A stretch of DNA of 64,000 nt, taken from assembly GCA_018433775.1 (NCBI GenBank), contig JAHDQN010000004.1, positions 62,001-126,000 of the forward strand, given 5' to 3'. A program made the translations under genes and the position numbers. Position 1 is the stretch's first letter. The number at the start of each line of letters is the position of its first letter. Under the pieces are notes generated by a model that was given only the letters and a program-made list of their open reading frames with translations, had not been told where the DNA came from and made no database searches. Of the stretch, positions 34,698 to 42,777 are shown in pieces. Origin of the DNA: Deltaproteobacteria bacterium (GTDB taxonomy: Bacteria > Desulfobacterota > Desulfomonilia > UBA1062).

Positions 34698-35621
34698 ATG
34701 GATTATCCAACGATAACGATCATCACTCCCTCTTATAATCAGGGCCATTTCCTTGAGGAAGCCCTCCTGTCGGTACTCGAACAGAACTATCCCGCATTGG
34801 AGTACATGATCATCGACGGAGGCAGCACGGACATAAGCCTTGAGATAATAGAAAAATACCAGTCCGAGCTCGCTTACTGGGTAAGCGAGCCTGACCGGGG
34901 GCAGAGCCACGCGATAAACAAGGGCATCGAGAAGGCATCCGGAGAATGGATTGCGTGGCTGAATGCAGACGATGCATACCTCGACCACACTCTATGGAAG
35001 ATAGCAGAGGTCGCGCATGGGAACCCGGAGGCCCAATGGATCGTGGGCGCAACCATCGTCGCTGATGAAAATCTCCGGGAGATCTGGCGGTTCCTGCCGC
35101 AGTGCAATACCGGTGAATGGCGATACCGGAAAACCGGTTCCTGGGTCGATTTCGCCTGCTCGAAGAAATCCGGCACCGCCCTGCCCCAGCCCTCGTCGTT
35201 CTGGTCCAGAAAAGCGATCGAGCTGGCAGGGCCGCTCGATGAAACCTATCACTACGCCATGGACCACGAGCTCTATGTCCGTATCGCACGATCCGGCATC
35301 CGCCCGCTGTGCATCGATGAGCCGCTGGCCTATTATCGCACGAACGAGCAATCAAAGACCTCACAGGGGAAACTGCACTTCTGGAGGGAAGAGCTGCGGG
35401 TTCTGGATGAAAATCTCAGTCATGCAGACTCCCATGAACAAAAGATCCTGCTTGGCTACCGGTCATGGCTCAGGCGCCAGATAACGGTGCTGGCAATCCG
35501 GGACCGCTGTCGGAGATACCCGCTGCTATCCCGGATCGAACAGTTTGTTCCGTACAGCAGTGAGCCGCTGCTCTCCCGGATAGGACGCGCGATGAAAAAG
35601 AGAACTCGACCATATGAATGA
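34698..35621 (+). CDS. GT2-family glycosyltransferase (first of two similar copies)
   Basis: 307 residues from ATG 34698; the frame is open from 34575 but the extra residues are not family-like. TIITPSYNQGHFLEEALLSV, then IIDGGSTDISLEII, SEPDRGQSHAINKG and WLNADDAYLD (DxD) are the GT-A core. MDHELYVRIAR holds the likely catalytic region. It closely resembles the gene at 36703-37659, so the two probably arose by duplication. The 3' end overlaps the next gene by eight bases. Confidence 0.87.
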   Translation: MDYPTITIITPSYNQGHFLEEALLSVLEQNYPALEYMIIDGGSTDISLEIIEKYQSELAYWVSEPDRGQSHAINKGIEKASGEWIAWLNADDAYLDHTLWKIAEVAHGNPEAQWIVGATIVADENLREIWRFLPQCNTGEWRYRKTGSWVDFACSKKSGTALPQPSSFWSRKAIELAGPLDETYHYAMDHELYVRIARSGIRPLCIDEPLAYYRTNEQSKTSQGKLHFWREELRVLDENLSHADSHEQKILLGYRSWLRRQITVLAIRDRCRRYPLLSRIEQFVPYSSEPLLSRIGRAMKKRTRPYE

Positions 35622-36402
35622 TCTCGATTTTTCGGCCGTTGTGGTCACGTATAACGACGAAAAACACCTGGAGGAGTGCCTCGGATCACTGAGCTTCTGC
35701 AGGGAGAGGCTGGTGATCGATCTGGGCTCGACAGACGACTCCGCCGCCATCGCCCGGGAACACGGAGCCCGGGTGATCCCTCGCGACTGGGTCCCGATGG
35801 TCGAGCTGGTCAAGGAAGAAGCCTCCAGTGAGGCCTGCAATGAATGGATCATCTTCATGGATCCGGACATGATCTTCCCCGCCCACCTGGAAGAGCGGAT
35901 ACGTTTGGAAATCGCCTCCGATGGCGCCCTGGGGCTGATTCAGCTCCCATACCGGAACTGCTTCCTGGGCAAAGCCCTTCACCATGGAGTCTGGGGCAGG
36001 GACAAGTGGTATCCCGCAGTCGTTCACAGGTCACGAGTCGAATTCCAGCCGTCTGTGCACTCGGACACCCGCACCAAGCCGGGATGGAAATCCGTTCGGA
36101 TCTCTCCTGAGAACGAAACGGACATGATCAGGCACTACTGGATCGACAGCTGGTCCCAGTTCTTTGAAAAGCACAGGCGCTACCTTGCCTTTGAAGGCGA
36201 GAGCCGCTTCCGGCAGGGAACACGGTTCTCGTGGACGAAGTGCCTGTTTTACACCTCGTTCGAATCTTTCAACCACCTGCTGAGGAAAGCGGGCTACCGG
36301 GACGGGTGGGCCGGGATTGTTCTCGGAATTCTCTGGACCTGGTACAACTGGAAGGCCTGGCTCTCCTTGAGAGAGTTCGAAAAGGCGCTCAAACACGTAT
36401 GA
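35614..36402 (+). CDS. GT2-family glycosyltransferase, WaaE/KdtX-like
   Basis: 262 residues, short for GT2 and matching the WaaE/KdtX (beta-1,4-glucosyltransferase of the LPS core) branch: FSAVVVTYNDEKHLEECLGS, RLVIDLGSTDDSAAIAREHG, and FMDPDMIFP for the DxD-like site. W-rich C-terminus GILWTWYNWKAWLSLREFEK. It overlaps the previous gene by eight bases. Transfers a sugar onto a lipid or core acceptor. A 300-base gap follows. Confidence 0.82.
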   Translation: MNDLDFSAVVVTYNDEKHLEECLGSLSFCRERLVIDLGSTDDSAAIAREHGARVIPRDWVPMVELVKEEASSEACNEWIIFMDPDMIFPAHLEERIRLEIASDGALGLIQLPYRNCFLGKALHHGVWGRDKWYPAVVHRSRVEFQPSVHSDTRTKPGWKSVRISPENETDMIRHYWIDSWSQFFEKHRRYLAFEGESRFRQGTRFSWTKCLFYTSFESFNHLLRKAGYRDGWAGIVLGILWTWYNWKAWLSLREFEKALKHV

Positions 36403-36702
36403 CGAACAGCAACCGTATGCGGATCAGGATCATGGTTCCCCCCTTCGAACCTGGAATACATGGGAGATGCCACACTTTCGGCGCCTGGCAGGAGCTATCC
36501 CGGATCAAGGCCTTACCGTCCACGATGACAGCATCGAGCGCTGGACCGGCATCAATCACTGAAGACCGGCTCAGCCGCCGGGTTGGCATGCCGGATTCAT
36601 ACAACCTGGAATGCACCGGATCATGCATGACAGAATGATCGTTATCGACGCTTCGGGCACCCTCCAGTCCATCCGTTCTCGCGCAATGACACCCAACCGG
36701 CC
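36403..36702. other. 300-base gap between glycosyltransferase genes
   Basis: No convincing coding potential: the open frame here is the tail of an out-of-frame ORF over the previous gene and matches no family. Could be a degraded gene remnant or an untranslated spacer. No hairpin or promoter was found. Confidence 0.4.
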
Positions 36703-37659
36703 ATGAAAATAAGCATCGTCACCCCGTCATTCAACCAGGGACAATTCCTGGAAAGCACCATCCTTTCCGTCCTTGACCAGGAGTATCCCGATCTCGAATA
36801 CATCATCATAGACGGGGGCAGCACCGACAGCAGTCTGGACGTCATCAGAAAATACACGGACAGGCTCAGCTACTGGGTCAGCGAACCCGATGAGGGCCAG
36901 TCGCACGCCATCAACAAGGGCTGGAGCATGGCCACCGGCGATATCGTCGCATGGATCAACGCGGACGACGTCTACTGCCCCGGCGCCTTCTCGTGCGTGG
37001 CCAATGCGTTTGAGAACAACCCCGATGCCGTGATGGTAATCGGAAGCGGCGCATCATATGACATCACCCTTTCAAGGCAGCTTCTCCACAAACCCCCGGA
37101 GCTCGACCCAAGGAGAATGATCGAGACCTGCGGGGGCGGGCCCATCCAACCGGCAGTGTTCATGAAAAAGAAGGTCTTCGAGGAGGCAGGGCCGCTGCGG
37201 CAGGACCTCCACTATATCCTGGACTGGGAGTACTGGATCCGTGCCGGTCTCTATTACCCCCCGGATCGTATCGCGATGATCGATACCACCCTGGCCATCA
37301 ACAGGGAATGGCCCAGGACGAAGACAAACACCGGTGCAGCCGGAATCTGTAAGGAGCATCGACAGGTATTCGACAGTCTTTTCACCAGGTACCGGCCGGA
37401 TGCAGGGATCCAATCCCTGAAGCAGGCCGCTTACCGGTCGAGCTACAGGAAAGAAGCAGATCTCGCACGAATGGACGGCAACCGCATTCAGGCCTTGCGG
37501 TGCATCATGAAAGCCATGATGATCGGACCTCTCTGCCACAATCCCGCCCGAGAACTGGCTATTCTGTCGTATATTGTTATGGGAAGAACGTTGAGCGGAA
37601 GAATGAGAAAAGCTCTTGCCCCCTTGCGCGCAAGTCTGAGCCGACATGTGGGATATTGA
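36703..37659 (+). CDS. GT2-family glycosyltransferase (second of two similar copies)
   Basis: 318 residues. KISIVTPSFNQGQFLESTIL, IIDGGSTDSSLDVIRKY, SEPDEGQSHAINKG and WINADDVYCP match the copy at 34698-35621 over the whole GT-A core. The C-terminal 100 residues, including a run of short basic helices, differ, so acceptor specificity has probably changed. It overlaps the next reading frame by 14 bases. Confidence 0.87.
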   Translation: MKISIVTPSFNQGQFLESTILSVLDQEYPDLEYIIIDGGSTDSSLDVIRKYTDRLSYWVSEPDEGQSHAINKGWSMATGDIVAWINADDVYCPGAFSCVANAFENNPDAVMVIGSGASYDITLSRQLLHKPPELDPRRMIETCGGGPIQPAVFMKKKVFEEAGPLRQDLHYILDWEYWIRAGLYYPPDRIAMIDTTLAINREWPRTKTNTGAAGICKEHRQVFDSLFTRYRPDAGIQSLKQAAYRSSYRKEADLARMDGNRIQALRCIMKAMMIGPLCHNPARELAILSYIVMGRTLSGRMRKALAPLRASLSRHVGY

Positions 37660-38542
37660 CAAGGGCCGGTTACCTAAAAAGATGACAGCGTCCGTACTAT
37701 CGCTCATTTCAAAATTCCTGACAGGATTCCGTGGCAGCGTGCGGTCATCTCTTGGTCATCTCAGAAAGAGGAATCAGGAGTCGAAATCGGTCGTTGCCTG
37801 TGTCTTTTCCACTGGTGAAAGAACTGAGAAACAATGCCTTGCGAGCATTCGCAGCCAGACAAATTCTGTTTCAAGGCTGGAACTGATCAGGGATGTAGAG
37901 CCCATCAGCGCCGCATCGAATCGTGCACTCGATCTGGCACGAGACGCAGACCTTCTTCTGTGGGTGGATGCCGACATGATTCTCTATCCTCACTGCAACG
38001 AGCATCTCTTGCGGCTGATGACGAGCGATACACTCTATGCTGTCGCGCCGCTTTTGGATCCCGTCTTTGGAAAGGTGGGCTACATCAAGCTGCTCAACAT
38101 GCACATCGTGAGAAAACTGGACCTGCATTTCCGGGATACTCTGGGCTGTGATGTGGACTTCTGCCGGCAGACGCAAAAACGAGACCCATCGGTTGCTCTT
38201 GAAGCATACACGCTGTCCCGCAGACCGCTCGGGTTACATCATCCGACGTACACAGCCCGCGAGCTCTTCAGGAAAAACCAGATCGAGAAAAAAAAACGGG
38301 GTAACAAAGTGGACCCAAGGCTCCTCTCGATGCTTGAACAAAAGCACCTTCAATCCCCCAGTCCGGTACTGCTCGCAGGCATCCTGGGAGAAATCCTGCC
38401 CAACCCGGATACCTCCGAAGGAGAATCCACACCCCAAAGCGGGCTGCATCACTGGAACAAGGTGAACGAGCTGCTCGGGAATATTCCGGATGGGGTCGTA
38501 TTCGGCTTCCCTGATCGCACGCTGCAAGAGTCGGGGGACTGA
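37646..38542 (+). CDS. Probable GT2-like glycosyltransferase, weakly conserved
   Basis: 298 residues from ATG 37646, or 286 from ATG 37682; both lack a strong ribosome site. A block SAASNRALDLARDADLLLWV followed by DADMILYPHCN looks like the donor-binding and DxD part of a GT-A fold. The N-terminal motif VACVFSTGERTEKQCLASI replaces the usual PxYN block, so recognition is weaker than for its neighbours. The last 80 residues are charged and of unknown function. It is placed between a GT2 gene and asnB. I would call it a glycosyltransferase by context and the DxD block only. Confidence 0.55.
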   Translation: MWDIDKGRLPKKMTASVLSLISKFLTGFRGSVRSSLGHLRKRNQESKSVVACVFSTGERTEKQCLASIRSQTNSVSRLELIRDVEPISAASNRALDLARDADLLLWVDADMILYPHCNEHLLRLMTSDTLYAVAPLLDPVFGKVGYIKLLNMHIVRKLDLHFRDTLGCDVDFCRQTQKRDPSVALEAYTLSRRPLGLHHPTYTARELFRKNQIEKKKRGNKVDPRLLSMLEQKHLQSPSPVLLAGILGEILPNPDTSEGESTPQSGLHHWNKVNELLGNIPDGVVFGFPDRTLQESGD

Positions 38543-38598
38543 CCCCTTTACCTGGAATCATACAACCTGCGTTTTCGGTAAGGAGTTCGATCTTTTTT

Positions 38599-40512
38599 AT
38601 GTGCAGAATAGCCGGTATCTGGAGTGAAAAGGAATCCGAGTCGCTCCGCGACACCTGCGTCTTGATGAGGGATACCCTCTCCCGCGGGGGGCCCGATGAT
38701 GCGGGACTGTTCGAGGACCGGGATGCAGGTCTGGCTCTCGGCCACCGGCGTCTCTCGGTCATCGATCTCACATCCACCGGCCGCCAACCCATGACGATCC
38801 GGGAAGGCAGGTTTACCATCTGCTATAACGGCGAGGTGTACAATTACCGGGAGTTGAGACAGGAGCTTGAAGCGCAGGGTATCATATTTCGAGGGACATC
38901 GGATACGGAGGTTGTGGTCAATGCCTTTGCCGTGTGGGGGGCATCGTGCGTCGACCGATTCATCGGCATGTTTGCCTTCGCTGTCTGGGATTCCGCCGAG
39001 AAGTGTCTCCATCTCTTCCGCGACCGCCTGGGAGTCAAGCCCTTGTATTATTACCGCCATAATGGCACATTCGCCTTCGCTTCAGAGCTCAAGGCCCTTC
39101 ACGCAGGCTTTGCCGGCGAACTGCAGGTGGATACCGAAGCGCTGGGGGAGTTTTTTCACTATGGGTACATCTCTGCTCCGCGCTCCATCTACCGCAATAT
39201 CTGGAAGCTCGAGCCGGGCAGCTGGCTGAAAGTGACTCCAAATCACGGCATCGAAAAGCAACGCTACTGGTCATGGGATCTCGAGGAAGACGGCACCGGA
39301 GCTGCAACATCGGAGAATGCATACCTGGACCGGCTCGAGGGGATCATGACCGACGCCTTCTCCAAAAGGCTCGTTGCCGATGTGCCTGTGGGCATTTTCC
39401 TCTCCGGGGGCATCGACTCATCCCTGGTGACAGCGGTCCTGGCAAAGAACACCCACCAGTCCATCCGGACATTCACTATCGGTTTTCAGGAGAAACATTA
39501 CGACGAGTCGGTGTGGGCGAGACGAATCGCCGAGCATCTCGACACAGATCATACCGAGGAGACCGTCACTCCCGACCACGCGAAGGAAATCCTCCCCCTG
39601 TGGCCCGAGATTTACGACGAGCCCTTCGGAGACATATCCGGGATCCCCACCACCATCGTATCCAGGATCACCCGGAAACATGTCAAGGCAAGCCTTTCCG
39701 CAGACGGTGGAGATGAGCTGTTCTGCGGCTATCACCGTTACTGGGTCATGGACACCCTGGACAGATTAATCGCGCCATTCCCCTCGATGCTGCCCAGGAC
39801 CGCCGGCAGACTGATGGGCCTTCTGGGGAGCGACAGGGTAGCATCCCTGGCCCGAGCATATCCGAGGCTGAGGCTTCCTGCAATCAAGGATCGAATGAGA
39901 AAGTTCCAGGCAGTCCTCTCTCATTGGAACGGAAGTGCATCAAGTGCATACCCGTATGCCGTGGGTTACTGGCTGCCTCAAGAGATAGATAAGCTGACCG
40001 GCGCTTACCGGGATTCGAGATCACCCCTTGATATCTCAGGCAACAGCCTTCTCGATGCAATGATGACTTGGGACCTGCAGCACTACCTGCCGGAAGACAT
40101 CCTCACCAAGGTGGATCGGGCGACAATGTACAACGGCCTGGAGGGCAGAGACCCCTTCCTGGACCATCGGATCGTGGAGTTCGCGCGAGCCCTCCCTCTC
40201 CACATGAAATACCGTGACGGCGAAACCAAATATATTCTCAAGCAGCTCCTGAGGAGATATCTCCCTGAGGACCTGTTCATGAGGCCGAAACAAGGCTTTG
40301 CCGTGCCCATCTACACCTGGTTGCATGATGACCTCATGGATATGATTCATGGGTACCTGAACCGCGATGCCCTGCGTGAACAGACGTATCTGGATCCGGA
40401 CCTGGTCGCGAACACTGTCTCGGAATTTGAACGGGGGAGAGGGTCAATTGCCGTAGACCGGATCTGGCTTCTGCTCGTGTTCATGATGTGGAGACAGCGC
40501 TACGGCATGTAA
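38599..40512 (+). CDS. asnB: Glutamine-hydrolysing asparagine synthetase-like amidotransferase
   Basis: 637 residues. Starts Met-Cys-Arg, so Cys2 is the class II glutamine amidotransferase nucleophile, with YNGEVYNYRELR and GTSDTEV forming the glutaminase site. The synthetase domain has the ATP PP-loop FLSGGIDSSLV at about 268. Complete for both halves, and of family length. AAGGAG precedes the start by 13 bases. In O-antigen loci such proteins (WbpS and related) amidate sugar uronic acids, and here diacetamido-uronate genes are in the same window, so sugar amidation is more likely than asparagine supply. Confidence 0.88.
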   Translation: MCRIAGIWSEKESESLRDTCVLMRDTLSRGGPDDAGLFEDRDAGLALGHRRLSVIDLTSTGRQPMTIREGRFTICYNGEVYNYRELRQELEAQGIIFRGTSDTEVVVNAFAVWGASCVDRFIGMFAFAVWDSAEKCLHLFRDRLGVKPLYYYRHNGTFAFASELKALHAGFAGELQVDTEALGEFFHYGYISAPRSIYRNIWKLEPGSWLKVTPNHGIEKQRYWSWDLEEDGTGAATSENAYLDRLEGIMTDAFSKRLVADVPVGIFLSGGIDSSLVTAVLAKNTHQSIRTFTIGFQEKHYDESVWARRIAEHLDTDHTEETVTPDHAKEILPLWPEIYDEPFGDISGIPTTIVSRITRKHVKASLSADGGDELFCGYHRYWVMDTLDRLIAPFPSMLPRTAGRLMGLLGSDRVASLARAYPRLRLPAIKDRMRKFQAVLSHWNGSASSAYPYAVGYWLPQEIDKLTGAYRDSRSPLDISGNSLLDAMMTWDLQHYLPEDILTKVDRATMYNGLEGRDPFLDHRIVEFARALPLHMKYRDGETKYILKQLLRRYLPEDLFMRPKQGFAVPIYTWLHDDLMDMIHGYLNRDALREQTYLDPDLVANTVSEFERGRGSIAVDRIWLLLVFMMWRQRYGM

Positions 40513-40518
40513 CTGCCA

Positions 40519-41664
40519 ATGAAAACAGCACAAACAAAGCTCAGGATACTCCACGTCATATCAACCCTGGAGGTGGGCGGGGCAGAGATGAATCTCCTGA
40601 GGCTCGTGCGGTCCATTTCCAGGGAATTCGACAACCATGTGGTGTCTCTGACAACCATCGGTCCCCTCGGTGATAAAATCAGGGATCTGGGAATGCACGT
40701 CCAGGCGCTCTCCATGAAAAAGGGTGTGCCCGACCCCCGCGGAGTGATGAAGCTCGCAGGAATCATCAGGCGCTTTCAGCCGGATATCATCCAATGCTGG
40801 ATGTATCACGCCAACCTCCTGGGTCTTGCGGTTTCACGCGGAAGGCGCCTTGTCTGGAATATCCGCTGCACCGACATGGACCTCGCCGGATACGGCAGGG
40901 TATATCGCTGGACTGTGAGGGCAGGCGCCGTGTTTTCCTCCATTCCCGACGCCGTTGTCGTCAACTCGCTGGCAGGAAGGGATTTCCATGCCTCTCTGGG
41001 ATACTCTCCCAGGAAGTGGGATGTCATCGCAAACGGGTTTGATACCGCCATGTATCGACCGGATGCATCATCCGGGCAGTATATCCGGGCCCGGCTCGGG
41101 ATTCCTGAAGATGCCCCTGTCGTCGGGCTCGTGAACCGGTACGATCCCATGAAGGATCATGCGACCTTTTTCCGCGCAGCGTCGCTGCTTTCACAGAAAA
41201 ATTCAGCCGTCCACTTCATTCTCGCAGGAAGAGGAGTGACCGAAGGCAGCCCGGAAATTTCACCCCACCTGGGCGTCTTGAAAAAAATCCGGAATATCCA
41301 TCTCATGGGACACAGGGATGACATTCCCCGGGTCCTCAACGCACTGGACATCGCTTCATCATCTTCGATCAGCGAAGGCCTGCCCAATGCGATCGGCGAG
41401 GCCATGGCAACGGGCATCCCCTGCGTGGTCACCGATGCGGGAGACTCGGCTCTCCTGGTGGGGGATACGGGGCTCGTAGTCCCGAAGAGGGATCCTGAGG
41501 CCTTGTGCGCCGCATGGGAGAGGCTGCTGGATGCAGACGCCGATTTCCGGAAAACCATGGGTGAGCGGGCCAGGAAGCGCATCATGGATCACTACAGCCT
41601 TCAGGCCATGATCAGAAGATACGAGGATCTCTACCGGAACCTCACATCAGACCGAGAGAGCTGA
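40519..41664 (+). CDS. GT4-family glycosyltransferase
   Basis: 381 residues. RILHVISTLEVGGAEMNLLR at the N-terminus is the typical GT4 start of the PelF/WbnK-like group. The C-terminal donor domain has DIASSSSISEGLPNAIGEAMA (only part quoted: SEGLPNAIGEAMATGIPCVV), with the EX7E glutamates. It starts six bases after asnB and is the last gene of the plus-strand glycan cluster. The 3' end overlaps the converging membrane-protein gene by 23 bases. Confidence 0.88.
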   Translation: MKTAQTKLRILHVISTLEVGGAEMNLLRLVRSISREFDNHVVSLTTIGPLGDKIRDLGMHVQALSMKKGVPDPRGVMKLAGIIRRFQPDIIQCWMYHANLLGLAVSRGRRLVWNIRCTDMDLAGYGRVYRWTVRAGAVFSSIPDAVVVNSLAGRDFHASLGYSPRKWDVIANGFDTAMYRPDASSGQYIRARLGIPEDAPVVGLVNRYDPMKDHATFFRAASLLSQKNSAVHFILAGRGVTEGSPEISPHLGVLKKIRNIHLMGHRDDIPRVLNALDIASSSSISEGLPNAIGEAMATGIPCVVTDAGDSALLVGDTGLVVPKRDPEALCAAWERLLDADADFRKTMGERARKRIMDHYSLQAMIRRYEDLYRNLTSDRES

Positions 41665-42577
41665 AGAACCTCTCGAAAATCAAAAGACTTTCCCTGTCTC
41701 CCGCGAGGGACAGACTGGCCACAACTCCCAGAAACTCAGCCATCAGGATCGCCGGAAAGCTTCCCACCAGCAAAAGCACCTTTTTTCCCTCCCCGCAGTC
41801 TACCCTTTGCTTCACCCAATAGTACACCGCCCCATAGGGGAAGAGCGCCCAGAACCAGGCGATGAAGTTGACCGCCGGGACATCCCAGAGCTTCATGCTC
41901 AGCGACGGGTCCCATGCCCACCACCCGAGCCGGGTGGCCACCGGGTCAAAGGGGATGTCCAGCGAAAGGCCGATCAGGGCGCACGCCACACCCTTGGCTG
42001 CGGCCGGCATGGGAGGGAGCAGTTTCTCTATTGCAAAAAAGGCGCAGTAGAGCACGTTCACCCAGCCGAGAGCCGTTGCCAGGGGTGCCGGAAGCCCGGG
42101 TACATACAGAAGAAATCCGGGCTCCGAAAAAACGCCGAGCACAATTCCCCCGTTCTCCAAGATCACCCCGAACAGAAGCGTCACAGCGAATACCCACACC
42201 CAATCCCATCGAAACAGCCAGGTCCTCCCGTGGAGGAGAAGGATTGCAAACTGGCAAAGGGCGCTGAGCTCGTACAGCAGCCGCTGAGTTTTTGCATCGA
42301 GCGGCAGGGATAGCCCGTGCAGGAATGGTGTGAGGTAAATGGCTGTCATGCCTGCGGCCCAAGGAAAATACATGCGTGCAGTTCCTTTCCCGCCCCGCTC
42401 CTTCCTGCAGGCAAACCACAGAAGAGTGAGCGAGGCGGCAAGGGGAAGAAGAGAGAGCGTCCGGACGCTTAGAAGGGGTGGATCAATATGATGGAGGGCA
42501 TTGTTGAGCACGCTCAGGCCCACAAACCAGATAAATAAAACAGGGAAATTGTTCCAGAGAAACTTCATATGAAGCAA
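41642..42577 (-). CDS. CruF/DUF422-like carotenoid-biosynthesis family membrane protein
   Basis: 311 residues, very hydrophobic, with about seven or eight membrane helices. The block LDIPFDPVATRLGWWAWDPS and the later VPAVNFIAWFWALFPYGAVY resemble the DUF422 family that includes CruF, the carotenoid 1',2'-hydratase. No other carotenoid gene (crtB, crtE, crtY) is next to it, though a CrtI-like enzyme lies about 25 kb away. Function may thus be a lipid-modifying step unrelated to carotenoids. The start may be ATG 42577 or, three codons later, 42568. It stands alone on the minus strand and converges with the last glycosyltransferase. Confidence 0.65.
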   Translation of the reverse strand: MLHMKFLWNNFPVLFIWFVGLSVLNNALHHIDPPLLSVRTLSLLPLAASLTLLWFACRKERGGKGTARMYFPWAAGMTAIYLTPFLHGLSLPLDAKTQRLLYELSALCQFAILLLHGRTWLFRWDWVWVFAVTLLFGVILENGGIVLGVFSEPGFLLYVPGLPAPLATALGWVNVLYCAFFAIEKLLPPMPAAAKGVACALIGLSLDIPFDPVATRLGWWAWDPSLSMKLWDVPAVNFIAWFWALFPYGAVYYWVKQRVDCGEGKKVLLLVGSFPAILMAEFLGVVASLSLAGDRESLLIFERFFSSLGLM

Positions 42578-42777
42578 TAAATATCATCAGATGTTTTCCC
42601 AATCAACCGGGCCAGGCAAATACAAGATCCGAGGTTCTTTGAATGTGCTGGAACCTGTCAATTTCCAGAAGGAATTCATTCAAACAATTCGGGAGCAGAC
42701 TTGTGAACAACTATTTCCTATGATATTTATCCCTTATTGCTGTTTGATGACCATGCTCGATATTTGGGGTTCTTTTT

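Noticed and set aside
36231-36638. Plus-strand frame overlapping the WaaE-like gene and running into the gap
   Set aside because: Out of frame with the real gene and no resemblance to any protein.
29903-40512. Lasso-peptide or other RiPP cluster, because HprK-like and AsnB-like genes are both present
   Set aside because: No leader peptidase (B protein) and no precursor peptide were found; AsnB has an intact glutaminase Cys2, and the genes are 7.5 kb apart among glycosyltransferases.
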